A DNA stretch of 32,278 nt from an uncultured Bacilli bacterium (GTDB lineage: Bacteria > Bacillota_I > Bacilli_A > RF39 > UBA660): the NCBI GenBank assembly GCA_947624045.1, contig CANQIL010000017.1:1-32278 (forward strand), written 5' to 3'. The number at the start of each line of letters is the position of its first letter. Position 1 is the stretch's first letter. Shown here one piece after another: positions 16,005 through 25,729 of the stretch. A model generated the notes under the pieces. That model did no database searches. It was not told the origin of the DNA and worked only from the letters and a program-made list of their open reading frames with translations. Made by a program: the position numbers and the translations under genes.

Positions 16005-16328
16005 CTATTTTTCTGGCTTCAAATATTGCCTTTTTATTTCTATAATGAATTCATCTAACATATCAACTTGTTTTTGAAAATAGAGCACATCAACTTTGTT
16101 AGTTGAACTTGCTAATCTTGCTATTTGATTTATATTCTTTCCTATTCTACGAATCTCTTTAAAATTATCATAAAATTCTTTTGGTGGTTTTTCCTTTGGC
16201 TCATATCCAACAATAAGACATCTAATATAATCAGAAGCATTCATACCAACTACTTGTGATTTTAATTTTAAAAGATAATCTTCTTCTGTACTAAGCCATA
16301 CTTGTTTTTTTATTCTACGGCTTCGCAT
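16005..16328 (-). CDS. mobC: MobC-type relaxosome accessory protein
   Basis: A 107-residue DNA-binding protein. The N-terminus (KKQVWLSTEEDYLLKLKSQVVGMNASDYIRCLIVG) is a ribbon-helix-helix, and the conserved EFYDNFKEIRRIGKNINQIARLAS segment (about 61-85) is the MobC signature. MobC helps the relaxase bind and open oriT. A GGAGG seven bases before the ATG lies inside the preceding small gene, with which it overlaps by 19 bases. The candidate oriT is only about 190 bases upstream, as expected. Confidence 0.92.
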   Translation of the reverse strand: MRSRRIKKQVWLSTEEDYLLKLKSQVVGMNASDYIRCLIVGYEPKEKPPKEFYDNFKEIRRIGKNINQIARLASSTNKVDVLYFQKQVDMLDEFIIEIKRQYLKPEK

Positions 16329-16483
16329 TTTATTTCCTCCGGATCATCAGATTCCATATTATCTCTCATCACAATTTGTCTTTCTAAATCATCGATACGA
16401 TTTATTTGCAAACAACACATTAAAGTAGTCATAACAAGACCTCCTATAATTAAACCTAATATAAAAAATAATAATTCACTCAT
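16310..16483 (-). CDS. Short DUF3789-like membrane peptide
   Basis: A 57-residue frame with an AAAGGAAGATGAGAT leader before the ATG at 16483. Residues 3-25 are one membrane helix (LLFFILGLIIGGLVMTTLMC) ending in CCLQ, the pattern of DUF3789 peptides found beside mobilisation genes in Tn1549-like elements. A charged tail follows (INRIDDLERQIVM...). Its last codons contain the GGAGG and start of mobC, with a 19-base overlap, so it likely sets mobC translation. The function of the family is unknown. It is easily missed because of its size. Confidence 0.75.
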   Translation of the reverse strand: MSELLFFILGLIIGGLVMTTLMCCLQINRIDDLERQIVMRDNMESDDPEEIKCEAVE

Positions 16484-16515
16484 ATCTCATCTTCCTTTCT
16501 TTTAAATCATATTTT

Positions 16516-16589
16516 TGTCTAGCAAGGGGATTGGGGATTTCCCCACATACGAATTTGTACGGGAGTATAAATTCAGTGCTGGCTAGACA
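16516..16589. other. Candidate origin of transfer (oriT)
   Basis: A structured 74-base stretch lies between the HTH gene and the mobC operon. An outer 8-bp inverted repeat, TGTCTAGC (16516-16523) with GCTAGACA (16582-16589), encloses three elements. These are a tandem GGGGATT GGGGATT (16526-16539), a GGGGA-TT-TCCCC hairpin (16533-16544), and ATAC/GTAT arms (16547-16550, 16565-16568) around a GTACGGGAGT core. It is GC-richer than its surroundings and noncoding, and it lies next to mobC. Inverted repeats beside mobC and a MOBP relaxase are typical of oriT. The nic site cannot be placed from sequence alone. Confidence 0.6.
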
Positions 16590-16595
16590 TAAATC

Positions 16596-17159
16596 TTATT
16601 CCCCAAGAGTACACTCGCCACAATAAGGACAATAATATTTACAAGTTTCACATTCATTTGGAACTTCAATTTCTTCTTCAATTTCATCATCTTCTTTTGG
16701 CAATAATTGATTAGTTTCTTCAAAATATTTAATAATTTCTTTATCAAAATCTTTTGGATTTTCTACTGCACCAATTAACACATTATCTTGTGTTTCATCT
16801 AATTCTATAAGGTTATTTTCACTTACAAAGTCAAAAGCAATTCGTATTGCTTCTTTTCTACTTCGTGCGTGTATTTTAAATATATTTTCGTTTTTACTTT
16901 TAAACATTACATAGTATAATCTGTCATAATCTACTTGATATAATCCAACATCATCAAGTAAATTATATAAGTCTATATCTAATTCCTTACATAATCTTAC
17001 AAAAGGTATTAAGTAAAAGTTTGGCTTTAAACCATTTTCAAATCTTGATATTTCTGCGTGACTAACACCAACTTTTTCTGCTAGTTTTCTTGTAGAAATA
17101 TCTTTCTTTAATCTAGTATTTTTAATCGTTTCTGCTAATTGTAAATAATCAAATTTCAT
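16596..17159 (-). CDS. XRE-type regulator with a C-terminal cysteine cluster
   Basis: A 187-residue protein. Residues 8-70 are a clear XRE helix-turn-helix (LAETIKNTRLKKDISTRKLA, VSHAEISRFENG). The middle (80-150) is an unknown alpha/beta part with a HARSRKEAIRIAFDF segment, followed by an acidic linker. Residues 170-183 hold five cysteines (C-x2-C-x3-C-x2-C-x2-C), suggesting a bound zinc or iron-sulfur cluster. GGAGAGATAAAAAAT precedes the ATG and overlaps the end of the TOPRIM gene. It is cotranscribed with DNA-processing genes and stops seven bases before the candidate oriT, so control of oriT or the mob genes is plausible. Confidence 0.85.
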   Translation of the reverse strand: MKFDYLQLAETIKNTRLKKDISTRKLAEKVGVSHAEISRFENGLKPNFYLIPFVRLCKELDIDLYNLLDDVGLYQVDYDRLYYVMFKSKNENIFKIHARSRKEAIRIAFDFVSENNLIELDETQDNVLIGAVENPKDFDKEIIKYFEETNQLLPKEDDEIEEEIEVPNECETCKYYCPYCGECTLGE

Positions 17160-17164
17160 ATTTT

Positions 17165-18124
17165 TTATCTCTCCTTTTCGTATCTTTTCTTATAATTTAT
17201 TCCTACTTTGGCACATAAAAAGTCATTGTAATCCTTACCAATTTCTGGTGGAATATCAATGACTTCATATCTTTTAGGAAGAACAGTTTTAAGTGCCATT
17301 GTTGCTATTCTTCCTGCACTATCATTATCAAAATGCAAGTATATTTTTTTTATATCTGGATTTTGATTCAAATAATAATTTAACGCTAATGGTATCTTAC
17401 TTTCATCAATTTTTTTAGCCGGTTGATAAACTCCTGCAAGTGATAACAGATTATCGTTATACCACTCTTTGTTGTCTAATTTATTTAAAGTTGCATAAGA
17501 TAATAAATCAATAGCACTTTCAAACAAGTGAATAGAATCACACTTTTCTATTGCTTCTAATTTAAAAGAAAATGCTTTATGACTTCCATAAGCGTCTTTC
17601 ATATATCTACTATTATTACTTGCTCTAACTCCTGCATATCTAGGTTTATTCGTTTTATCATAACCTACAAATACAACATTATGATTAGGCAAATCTTCAT
17701 ATATTAAGTTATTATCAATACATTCTAATATAATATCTTTATCTATTCCTCTGCCAACTAAATATTGAATAATCTTGTCATTACTATCTGATTTTTTTGG
17801 TAGTATTAATCTTATATTTTGAATTTTCCTTTGTTGTTGATATTCTGTTGGTGGATTAGTTTTAGCATAACCTAGTATCGTTTCTACTGCCTGAATAAAA
17901 GTATAATCTTTTACTTGAATTAAGTATTCTAGTGCAGTTTTACCACCTATTCCACGAGAAAACCAATACCACATTCCATTAGAAATTTTTATACTATCGT
18001 GTGTTCTAGTCATATAAGTATCTCTACTAAAATGCACTAATTCTTCTGGATCGTAGTTTTTTAAATAAGTATATAAATCCATTTCTTTTGCTCTTTTTAT
18101 TTCTTCCGGTTGATAATATGCCAT
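17165..18124 (-). CDS. DUF3991/TOPRIM primase-like protein
   Basis: A 319-residue protein with two parts. Residues 1-90 match DUF3991-type domains with the WFSRGIGGKTALEYLI segment, a zinc-ribbon-like fold that lacks the cysteines of true DnaG fingers. Residues 190-300 are a TOPRIM domain: Glu202 in HLFESAIDLL and Asp266/Asp268 in HFDNDSAG are the metal ligands. These proteins of mobile elements are thought to prime or process single-stranded DNA during replication or transfer, but no activity is proven for this group. GGAAAGGTAGG ahead of the ATG overlaps the end of the upstream DUF3848 gene. The last codons in turn contain the binding site of the HTH gene. Confidence 0.88.
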   Translation of the reverse strand: MAYYQPEEIKRAKEMDLYTYLKNYDPEELVHFSRDTYMTRTHDSIKISNGMWYWFSRGIGGKTALEYLIQVKDYTFIQAVETILGYAKTNPPTEYQQQRKIQNIRLILPKKSDSNDKIIQYLVGRGIDKDIILECIDNNLIYEDLPNHNVVFVGYDKTNKPRYAGVRASNNSRYMKDAYGSHKAFSFKLEAIEKCDSIHLFESAIDLLSYATLNKLDNKEWYNDNLLSLAGVYQPAKKIDESKIPLALNYYLNQNPDIKKIYLHFDNDSAGRIATMALKTVLPKRYEVIDIPPEIGKDYNDFLCAKVGINYKKRYEKER

Positions 18125-18132
18125 AATATTAC

Positions 18133-18489
18133 CTACCTTTCCTTATCGTGTTTTTTATTTTGTTTTAACTTTTCTTTTTGTTCATTAACTAATTCTTGCA
18201 AAGTATCATATACATTATCTTCTAGTAATTGACAAATATTTAAGTCTGAATCCATCCATCCTTGATATAAAGCATTTAACGAATTTTCTTGATTCTTTAA
18301 TGCCTTTATTTCTTCTATACCAAACTGTCTTGACTCTGGATAAAATGAACAAATTATTTCTTCTTTAATAGAAGTTTCATAAGATTTATCTACAATTTCT
18401 TTACCAGATAACTCTAATAAACCTTTTTTATATTCACTTAACTCCCTTTCTAGTTTTGTATATAATTCTTCTCTAATTTTTTCTTCCAT
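18133..18489 (-). CDS. DUF3848 domain protein
   Basis: A 118-residue soluble, mostly helical protein. The pattern EYKKGLLELSGKEIVDKSYETSIKEEIICSF (residues about 19-49) is that of DUF3848, a family found beside helicase-methylase and TOPRIM genes in Tn1549-like elements. The family has no known role. Ends in KER*, the last two codons forming the binding site for the TOPRIM gene eight bases on. AAAGGAATTAGATT precedes its own ATG. Confidence 0.82.
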   Translation of the reverse strand: MEEKIREELYTKLERELSEYKKGLLELSGKEIVDKSYETSIKEEIICSFYPESRQFGIEEIKALKNQENSLNALYQGWMDSDLNICQLLEDNVYDTLQELVNEQKEKLKQNKKHDKER

Positions 18490-18530
18490 AATCTAATTCC
18501 TTTCTATTTCATTTTTTTCAAATGTGTAAA

Positions 18531-21500
18531 TTATCTTTCATAATCTCTTTTACATACTTTAGTATTATCTACTTCTTCATTGCCATCATCAATTATTTCT
18601 TTATCTTTTTCATTAAGATTTAATTTGATATTTAATTCATCTAATCTTTTAGATTTTTCCCTTAATTCATCTTCTTTTGGGAATGGTCTTTTTATTTCTT
18701 CCTTTGCATTTTCGTATTGTTTTTTTGTATCATCAAGACCATCTTTTGTAGTATTTAATTTACTTTCAATACCATTTAAACAATTATCAATACGAGTAAT
18801 ATTTCCACTAGGATCAGTACCAAGTTCTACTTTATAAGATAAGTTATTTTTTAATTCCATATAAAAATTTCTGTTCATTGTATCAAAAATTAAATTCATT
18901 TTAAAACCTTTATATTCTCCAATTTCAATAGGCTCTGGATTAGTCATTGACTTACATAGTTCAATGATTTTTTCTCCTGCTTCCTTTCTTTCAGTATAAA
19001 CTTTATCTTTTATAGTAATCTTCTGAAATGAATTATCTGGCGTATCATTTGCTTTAAAAAGTTCTAAATCTTTTGTAATATCCTCTACTTTTTTCTCTAA
19101 TCTTTTTATTTCATTTGGATAATAATTAATAACCTTATCTTCCATAGCATATATCTCACTTAAATGAGTTTGCTTTAATAATTTAAGTTTGGCAACTTGC
19201 GTATCAAGTTCTGTTTTCTCAATTATATCTGGATTACCAGCTGCTAATGCTTTTATTTCTGCATAAGATAATGCAGTTTCATCTATATCTTCTGCAAATC
19301 TAACAGGTGTTTTTGATGTCATTATTTGAGAAATAAATCGTTGTTTATTTTCTACTAACTGATAAAGATATGCGTCAAAAGTTCCCTCTGTGACATATCT
19401 ATAAATATCAACTTCTGGATTCATATTACCTTGTCTAATAATTCTTCCACTTCGTTGAATTAAGTCACTTGGTCGCCACGGACAATCTAAATCATGCAAT
19501 GCAATTAGTCTATCTTGACAGTTAGTTCCTGCACCCATTTTTTGTGTACTACCCATTAAAACTCTAACTTGTCCTCCCCTAACTTTATTGAATAACTCTT
19601 GCTTTCTTGCGTCTGTATTGGCGTCGTGTATAAAAGCAATTTCTTCTTCTGGTATTCCTCTTTCAATAAGTTTCTTTTTAAGGTCATCATAGACATTAAA
19701 CTTTCCATCATTATGAGGTGTTGATAAATCGCAGAACACTAATTGTGCTGATTTGTCATTACTTGTTTTATTCCAAATGTCATAAATATTGTCTGCACAA
19801 GTTGCTACTTTACTGTGTTCAAAATCTTCTAACATATCATTCATTAGTCTTTGATCTAGTGCTAATTTTCTTCCATCATTAGTAATTTTTAACATATTAT
19901 CTTCACTTGAATCAACCATTCTATTTCTAACTTTTTCTGCTCTTTCGGCTAGTTCTTTTACTAATTCTTTTTGTATCTCACTTGGCTCTATTACCATATT
20001 ATGATAGTTGGCTTTTGGTACTGGAAGATTAAGCATATCTGATGTTTGAATATCTGCTATTTCTTTAAACATTGCCATTAACTCTGGTAGATTAAAAAAC
20101 TTTGCAAATCTTGTTTTTGCCCTATATCCAGTTCCCTCTGGACTTAATTCTATGGCAGTCGTTGTTTCTCCAAATGTTGAAGCCCAAGCGTCAAACTGTT
20201 GAAGATGGCGTTTTTCTAACTCACTATATTGTAAGTATCTTTGCATTGTGTATAACTCTACCATTGAATTAGATACTGGCGTTCCTGTTGCAAATATTAC
20301 ACCTTTTCCATCAGTTAGTTCATCTAAATATCTACATTTCATAAATAAATCTGATGACTTTTGTGCCTCTGTTTGTGCTATACCTCCTACATTTCTCATC
20401 TTTGTATAAAGAAAAAGATTTTTATAGTAATGTGCTTCATCTACAAATATTCTATCTACTCCTAGTTCCTCAAAAGTTATAACATCATCTTTTCTTGATG
20501 TGTCATTAAGTTTAGCAAGTTTTGTTTCTAAACTCTTTTTTGTTTTCTCCATTTGTTTGATAGAAAATCTTTCCCCATTATTGTTTTTTAAATCTTGAAT
20601 ACCAAATGTTATATCATCAATTTGCTTTTGAATAATAGCAATTTGTCTTTCTACTGACATTGGTATTTTTTCAAATTGTGAGTGAGAAATAATAACGGCA
20701 TCATAATCTCCTGTTGCTATTCTTGAACAAAATTTCTTTCTATTGGCTGTTTCAAAATCCTTTTTAGTAGTGACTAAAATATTAGCACTTGGATATAATT
20801 GTAAGAACTCTTGTCCAAATTGTTCAACTATATGATTAGGTACTACGAATAAAGATTTGTTACATAATCCTAATCTTTTTGATTCCATTGCAGCAGCAAC
20901 CATTTCATAAGTTTTTCCTGCTCCTACTTCGTGGGCTAACAAAGTATTTCCACCATAGAGAATTCTTGCTATTGCATTTACCTGATGACTTCTTAATGTT
21001 ATTTCTGGATTCATACCATCAAAAACTATATGACTTCCATCATATTCACGAGGTCTTATACAATTAAATTTTTCATTATATGACTTAACTAATCTTTCTC
21101 TGCGTTCTGAATCTTTCCAAACCCACTCATCAAAAGCAAGTTTAATTTGCTCTTGTTTTGCTTGTGCAATAGCAGTTTCTTTCTTATTTAATTCTGCTAC
21201 TTTCTTTCCGTTTTTATCTTCATAATAGTCATAAATTCTAGTATCTCTTAAATTCAAACTATCCTCAATAATTTTATATGCACTTGCTCTACTAGTTCCA
21301 TAAGTGTTGGTAACTTTGACATTATATTTATCATAATTTTTTCCCTCAATAAACCATTCTGATGTTGCTTCCACATAATGAACTTTTATATTTTGACTAG
21401 CATAATAATTTGGAGTTAATAAGTATTCAATAAACTCTTTAATATCTTCCTCTGGTATCCAAGTAGAGCCTAGTCTTACACTTATTTCACTAGCACCTAA

Positions 21501-24500
21501 ATCTTTGGGCTGAACTTCTTTCAAGTATTTAACGTTTACTTGAAATCTATCATCAGTTTCTGCAAACTTCTCTGCAATTCTTAATTTTTCTCTTACATTT
21601 CCAGAAAGGTATTCATTAGCAGTTACCCAATGATTAGGCTCTTCATATTCTGGTACATTAAATATTTCTCCCTCTAATTCTTTTAGCATTTCGTCCATAT
21701 TCTTTTTGCATAATTCTTGCATATAATTTATATCAACTCTTGCTTTTTCAGATATAGAAACAATTAAGGCATCATTTGCATTATCTACTGATTTTATTTC
21801 TGTCTTTGGCTTGATTGTTCTTTTAGTAAACATATCTGCTTTTCTTGCTAGGTTTCCATTTTCATCTAATATTTCAAGTGAACAAAGTAAATAATAACTT
21901 GAATCGTTAGAAAAAGCAGAGTTATTTCCTCTGCTACTTATTAGTCCATATTTCTTTGTAAAAGTATCATATAAACTATTTAATTTAACTTGTTCTCTCT
22001 TTATATCTTCATCCGGATAATCTTCTGTTTGATATTCAATAAGAGTTCTAACACAATCCCTTATTTCTATTAAACCTTTAACTCTATTTTCAGTAGTCAT
22101 AGCAAGTTCTTGTGGATACATTCTACTATTTTCTCTAAAATAGATTTTACCATCTACCAAAGTATAAGAGAAGTTTCTAACAGTTAAATCTGCTTCTATT
22201 GAATTATCTTCTTCTCCAATATCATCAATTTCATATTCTTTAACCTCTGCGTGAATATTTGTAATTGCTTCTTCTAGTTTCTTTTCTAAATCAGATCCAT
22301 CAGATATACAAGCAGAATCATAACCAAATCTAGTAGAAATCATTTCCATATTACCCATAATCATTTCTGGATTATCTATGAAATATTGATTCATTTTTAT
22401 ACCGTTTTCATTTTCTCCAAGATATACCCAATCTGGCTCAATATCAGTTATAGAATCTCTTTTTTGCAAAAATATAATGTCTGATGTGACTTCTGTTCCT
22501 GCATTCTTTTTAAAGGTATCATTTGGTAGTCTTATTGCCCCTAGTAGATCTGCTCGTTGTGCTATATATCTTCTAACACTAGGATTTTCTTTATCAAGCG
22601 TTCCCTTTGAAGTTATAAAAGCAATAACTCCTCCAGGTCTAACTTTATCTAATGTTTTAGCAAAAAAATAATCGTGAATTAAAAACTTATTCTTATCATA
22701 TTTCTTATCTAACACTTTGAAGTCTCCAAATGGTACATTTCCTACTGCTACATCAAAGAAAGAATTAGGAAGATTCGTATCTTCATAACCTTGTACTGCT
22801 ACTGATGACTTTTGATATAGTTGTCTTGCTATTCTACCACTTATAGAATCTAACTCTACGCTATACATCTTACAGTCTTTTAATGAGTCTGGAAGCATTC
22901 CTATAAAGTTTCCTGTCCCACAACTTGGCTCTAATACATTTCCGGTTTTTAATCCCATATTTTCTAATGCTTTATACATTGTTCTAATAACTATCGGTGG
23001 TGTATAAAAAGCCGTTAAAGTTGATTCTCTTGCTTGTGAATATTCTGTTTCATCTAAAAGATTTTTCAAAATGTTATATTCATTACTCCAAGAGGAATCC
23101 ATATTATCAAATGCTTGGGCTAATCCTCCCCAACCAACATATTGTGATAGTATTTCTTGTTCTTCTGGTGTAGCAAATTTATTTTCTTCTTCACACTTTT
23201 TTAAAACTTTTATTGCTTCAATATTACGATTAAACTTTTCTCTTGCTGGTCCTTCTCCTAGACTATCATTTACTATTCTAAATTGATTACGATCAGAATT
23301 AGGTATCTCCGGATGAATATCAAAACTCTTTATTTTTTCACTTTTTTTCTTTTCAAAATTAGGAATAATTATTTCTTCTTTTGTTTCAAGATCATCTTCA
23401 AAAGTAGTAGTTTCTATTTCCATAACTTCTTCTTTATTTTTTTCTTGTTTTTGTTCATTAATATCATTTATTTTAACCTTTAAATGGTCATTAGCAGGGT
23501 TTTCTTGTACTTTTCTATCAAACTCCTCTCGTGACATTTCTCGATTAAATAAAGGAAACTGATAGTCATATAAAACAACATTTATATCTCCAAGATTTAA
23601 TATCTCATATTCATCAGCACCAATATAAACCTTATCTCCCAAGTGATATTGATACTCATATTTTTCTTCGGCTAGTTCTTGAACACTATTCTCTGCAAGT
23701 CTTTCACTTGCTTCTATAAATTCTCTTTCTTGTTCTTCTTTCTCCAACCATTTTGGATATTCTTCTAATTCTTTTGAATTTAAGTATCTATCTTCTTTAA
23801 TTAAAGTTTTTATTCTTTTTTCAATATAATTCCATTTAAACAATTGCTCTTTTGAACTCTTATCAAAGTATCCACGATTAAAAGTAATTCCTTTTGAATT
23901 ATAACTTTCTCCAATACCAGAATTTCTCAATGCCGAAGAACTGCCACCCATTCCATAAAGATTTTTTAAAAAAGTGATGTTATCTTCTGATGAATAACTT
24001 TTTTGGAACATTTCATAAATTCTATATTTTGTTTCACTATGTTTCTCTGTTAAATATCTATCAACAAATTCTTGTGTAAATTCTAAATCTGATACTGTCT
24101 TTTCACTATTATCTTCAATAAAACTTAATTGATCCGTAAGACTTGGTAGTGGTTCAATTCTATCATTTAATTGATTTAATAAAATCATTGCTTCATAATG
24201 ATAAGTTAAATCTTGCCAACTTACTAAACTTTCTGCTTCTCTATTTATAAAACTTTTACCTTTACAAAATAAAATACCGTTGTCATAAGTTTTATACCAA
24301 TACATTTGGTCATCAACTATAACACCGGTATAATCTGAATTGAAAATACTTCGTAAAAATTCTACCCTTTTTGTTGTATCTTGTTCATTATTAAAGAAAT
24401 CCTTTATTTCTTTGTTTGATTTTCTTAAATGTGGAGTTGTACTTAATATTTGATTTATTTTTTCATCAACTACTACATACCCTACATTATTTGTTTTTGT

Positions 24501-25700
24501 ATAAACATCTAGGCGTAAATCAATTCGTTCGCTACTATCTCCTCTGCTGTCATCTTCAAGTTGTTCATTAGTTGTACCCACTTCATTTGATTCTGTTGTT
24601 TCAAGTTCTCTGTTATATTCTCTTTCACTTTCATCTCTGAAACTATTTGTTGTACTCTCGCTTCTGCTATCTCTTGAATATCCATCAAATGTTGTGGAAG
24701 TTGGTTTTTCATTAGTAGAGTTGTATAAAGGGCTTTCTTGTTCTCTTTCAAGTATCTTAATCTCATCATTGCGTATTTGCCCTCTACTTGAATCTTGTTC
24801 TCCGGTATCGTTAAATCTGGAATCTCGTAGTCTCCTCGTCTGGTATAAGTTATCTTCATTTTCATTCCTCCTCTCGGTATTATTTCCGATTACACCATCA
24901 TCATAAACTAAATCTTTTTCATTATCAAATGTGCGAATTTTATTTATCTCATTTATTCGTAGATTTCTTATAGTGTTATAAATCTCACGAAGTCCCATCT
25001 CTGATATTTCGCTAGAAGCAACACCCAATCTATTGATAGTATCAAAACTATCAAAGTTTAATATAGAATTAAAATCTTCTTCTTTGAAATATTCATTAGG
25101 ATTTAATCCACACCTTTTCATCATTGAAAATGAAATACTATTTTCTAGTGCATTTTTAAAAACTTCTTCTACACTTTCTTCACTCATTGTTTCAAGTGAA
25201 CTTTGTTCTCTATAAAACAATAATTCATCTAAATAGTCTTGTATATTATCTTCAACGATTATCTTTGATACTGACTTAATAGCAAGTGCCAAAGAACTTT
25301 TATCTTCAAGTTCTCCGTACTTGTTTTCTAATGACTCAATAATATCTAATTCATAAGGTTTAGGAACTGACCATAATCTAAAACTTTTACCATTTCTACT
25401 ATTAGTGTCTGCAACATCAAAAACATATCGTAGGCTTGAATACCCTAAATCTTCTGTTAGAAGTGCTATACCTTTTGCCCCACGATTTACCCATCTTCCA
25501 ACTTGCTTATTCCAAGATTCTATTTTCGCACAGGCTATTGCAGTAGGTTTTTGAGCATAAATTAAAACTTGATCATTAAATGAATATTTATAATTCATTG
25601 CTGCACACTCTAAAAAAGACATCCACTCTTTTGGGTTACTACTAATATCTGTTAATGTTTCTCCATAAAGTTCGGTTATTAGTCCTAATTTACCTAACAT
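18531..25700 (-). CDS. Giant ArdC-like/DNA methylase/SNF2 helicase fusion
   Basis: A 2389-residue protein that dominates the element. Residues about 1-140 resemble the ArdC N-terminal domain (YSFNDQVLIYAQKPTAIACA, WVNRGAKGIALL). Residues about 260-420 are a low-complexity Glu/Arg/Ser/Thr/Asn linker. About 690-760 is an accessory domain (YHLGDKVYIGADEYEILNLG). Around 915-1000 is an N6-adenine methylase core with LEPSCGTGNF (motif I) and NVPFG (motif IV, an NPPF variant). From about 1580 is an SNF2-type helicase: AHEVGAGKT, DEAH near 1753, FATGTPVSNS, and QRSGRIIRQGN near 2090. The end is coiled-coil. Related proteins in Tn1549-like elements are presumed to shield or remodel DNA on entry. AGGAGG lies eight bases before the ATG. 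It looks intact. Confidence 0.93.
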   Translation of the reverse strand: MLGKLGLITELYGETLTDISSNPKEWMSFLECAAMNYKYSFNDQVLIYAQKPTAIACAKIESWNKQVGRWVNRGAKGIALLTEDLGYSSLRYVFDVADTNSRNGKSFRLWSVPKPYELDIIESLENKYGELEDKSSLALAIKSVSKIIVEDNIQDYLDELLFYREQSSLETMSEESVEEVFKNALENSISFSMMKRCGLNPNEYFKEEDFNSILNFDSFDTINRLGVASSEISEMGLREIYNTIRNLRINEINKIRTFDNEKDLVYDDGVIGNNTERRNENEDNLYQTRRLRDSRFNDTGEQDSSRGQIRNDEIKILEREQESPLYNSTNEKPTSTTFDGYSRDSRSESTTNSFRDESEREYNRELETTESNEVGTTNEQLEDDSRGDSSERIDLRLDVYTKTNNVGYVVVDEKINQILSTTPHLRKSNKEIKDFFNNEQDTTKRVEFLRSIFNSDYTGVIVDDQMYWYKTYDNGILFCKGKSFINREAESLVSWQDLTYHYEAMILLNQLNDRIEPLPSLTDQLSFIEDNSEKTVSDLEFTQEFVDRYLTEKHSETKYRIYEMFQKSYSSEDNITFLKNLYGMGGSSSALRNSGIGESYNSKGITFNRGYFDKSSKEQLFKWNYIEKRIKTLIKEDRYLNSKELEEYPKWLEKEEQEREFIEASERLAENSVQELAEEKYEYQYHLGDKVYIGADEYEILNLGDINVVLYDYQFPLFNREMSREEFDRKVQENPANDHLKVKINDINEQKQEKNKEEVMEIETTTFEDDLETKEEIIIPNFEKKKSEKIKSFDIHPEIPNSDRNQFRIVNDSLGEGPAREKFNRNIEAIKVLKKCEEENKFATPEEQEILSQYVGWGGLAQAFDNMDSSWSNEYNILKNLLDETEYSQARESTLTAFYTPPIVIRTMYKALENMGLKTGNVLEPSCGTGNFIGMLPDSLKDCKMYSVELDSISGRIARQLYQKSSVAVQGYEDTNLPNSFFDVAVGNVPFGDFKVLDKKYDKNKFLIHDYFFAKTLDKVRPGGVIAFITSKGTLDKENPSVRRYIAQRADLLGAIRLPNDTFKKNAGTEVTSDIIFLQKRDSITDIEPDWVYLGENENGIKMNQYFIDNPEMIMGNMEMISTRFGYDSACISDGSDLEKKLEEAITNIHAEVKEYEIDDIGEEDNSIEADLTVRNFSYTLVDGKIYFRENSRMYPQELAMTTENRVKGLIEIRDCVRTLIEYQTEDYPDEDIKREQVKLNSLYDTFTKKYGLISSRGNNSAFSNDSSYYLLCSLEILDENGNLARKADMFTKRTIKPKTEIKSVDNANDALIVSISEKARVDINYMQELCKKNMDEMLKELEGEIFNVPEYEEPNHWVTANEYLSGNVREKLRIAEKFAETDDRFQVNVKYLKEVQPKDLGASEISVRLGSTWIPEEDIKEFIEYLLTPNYYASQNIKVHYVEATSEWFIEGKNYDKYNVKVTNTYGTSRASAYKIIEDSLNLRDTRIYDYYEDKNGKKVAELNKKETAIAQAKQEQIKLAFDEWVWKDSERRERLVKSYNEKFNCIRPREYDGSHIVFDGMNPEITLRSHQVNAIARILYGGNTLLAHEVGAGKTYEMVAAAMESKRLGLCNKSLFVVPNHIVEQFGQEFLQLYPSANILVTTKKDFETANRKKFCSRIATGDYDAVIISHSQFEKIPMSVERQIAIIQKQIDDITFGIQDLKNNNGERFSIKQMEKTKKSLETKLAKLNDTSRKDDVITFEELGVDRIFVDEAHYYKNLFLYTKMRNVGGIAQTEAQKSSDLFMKCRYLDELTDGKGVIFATGTPVSNSMVELYTMQRYLQYSELEKRHLQQFDAWASTFGETTTAIELSPEGTGYRAKTRFAKFFNLPELMAMFKEIADIQTSDMLNLPVPKANYHNMVIEPSEIQKELVKELAERAEKVRNRMVDSSEDNMLKITNDGRKLALDQRLMNDMLEDFEHSKVATCADNIYDIWNKTSNDKSAQLVFCDLSTPHNDGKFNVYDDLKKKLIERGIPEEEIAFIHDANTDARKQELFNKVRGGQVRVLMGSTQKMGAGTNCQDRLIALHDLDCPWRPSDLIQRSGRIIRQGNMNPEVDIYRYVTEGTFDAYLYQLVENKQRFISQIMTSKTPVRFAEDIDETALSYAEIKALAAGNPDIIEKTELDTQVAKLKLLKQTHLSEIYAMEDKVINYYPNEIKRLEKKVEDITKDLELFKANDTPDNSFQKITIKDKVYTERKEAGEKIIELCKSMTNPEPIEIGEYKGFKMNLIFDTMNRNFYMELKNNLSYKVELGTDPSGNITRIDNCLNGIESKLNTTKDGLDDTKKQYENAKEEIKRPFPKEDELREKSKRLDELNIKLNLNEKDKEIIDDGNEEVDNTKVCKRDYER

Positions 25701-25729
25701 TCTTGCACCTCCTATCCTAAATTAGACTT

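Noticed and set aside
24509-24865. A 118-residue frame on the minus strand inside the giant helicase-methylase gene
   Set aside because: It is another frame of the low-complexity linker, has no good binding site, and the main frame is intact across it.
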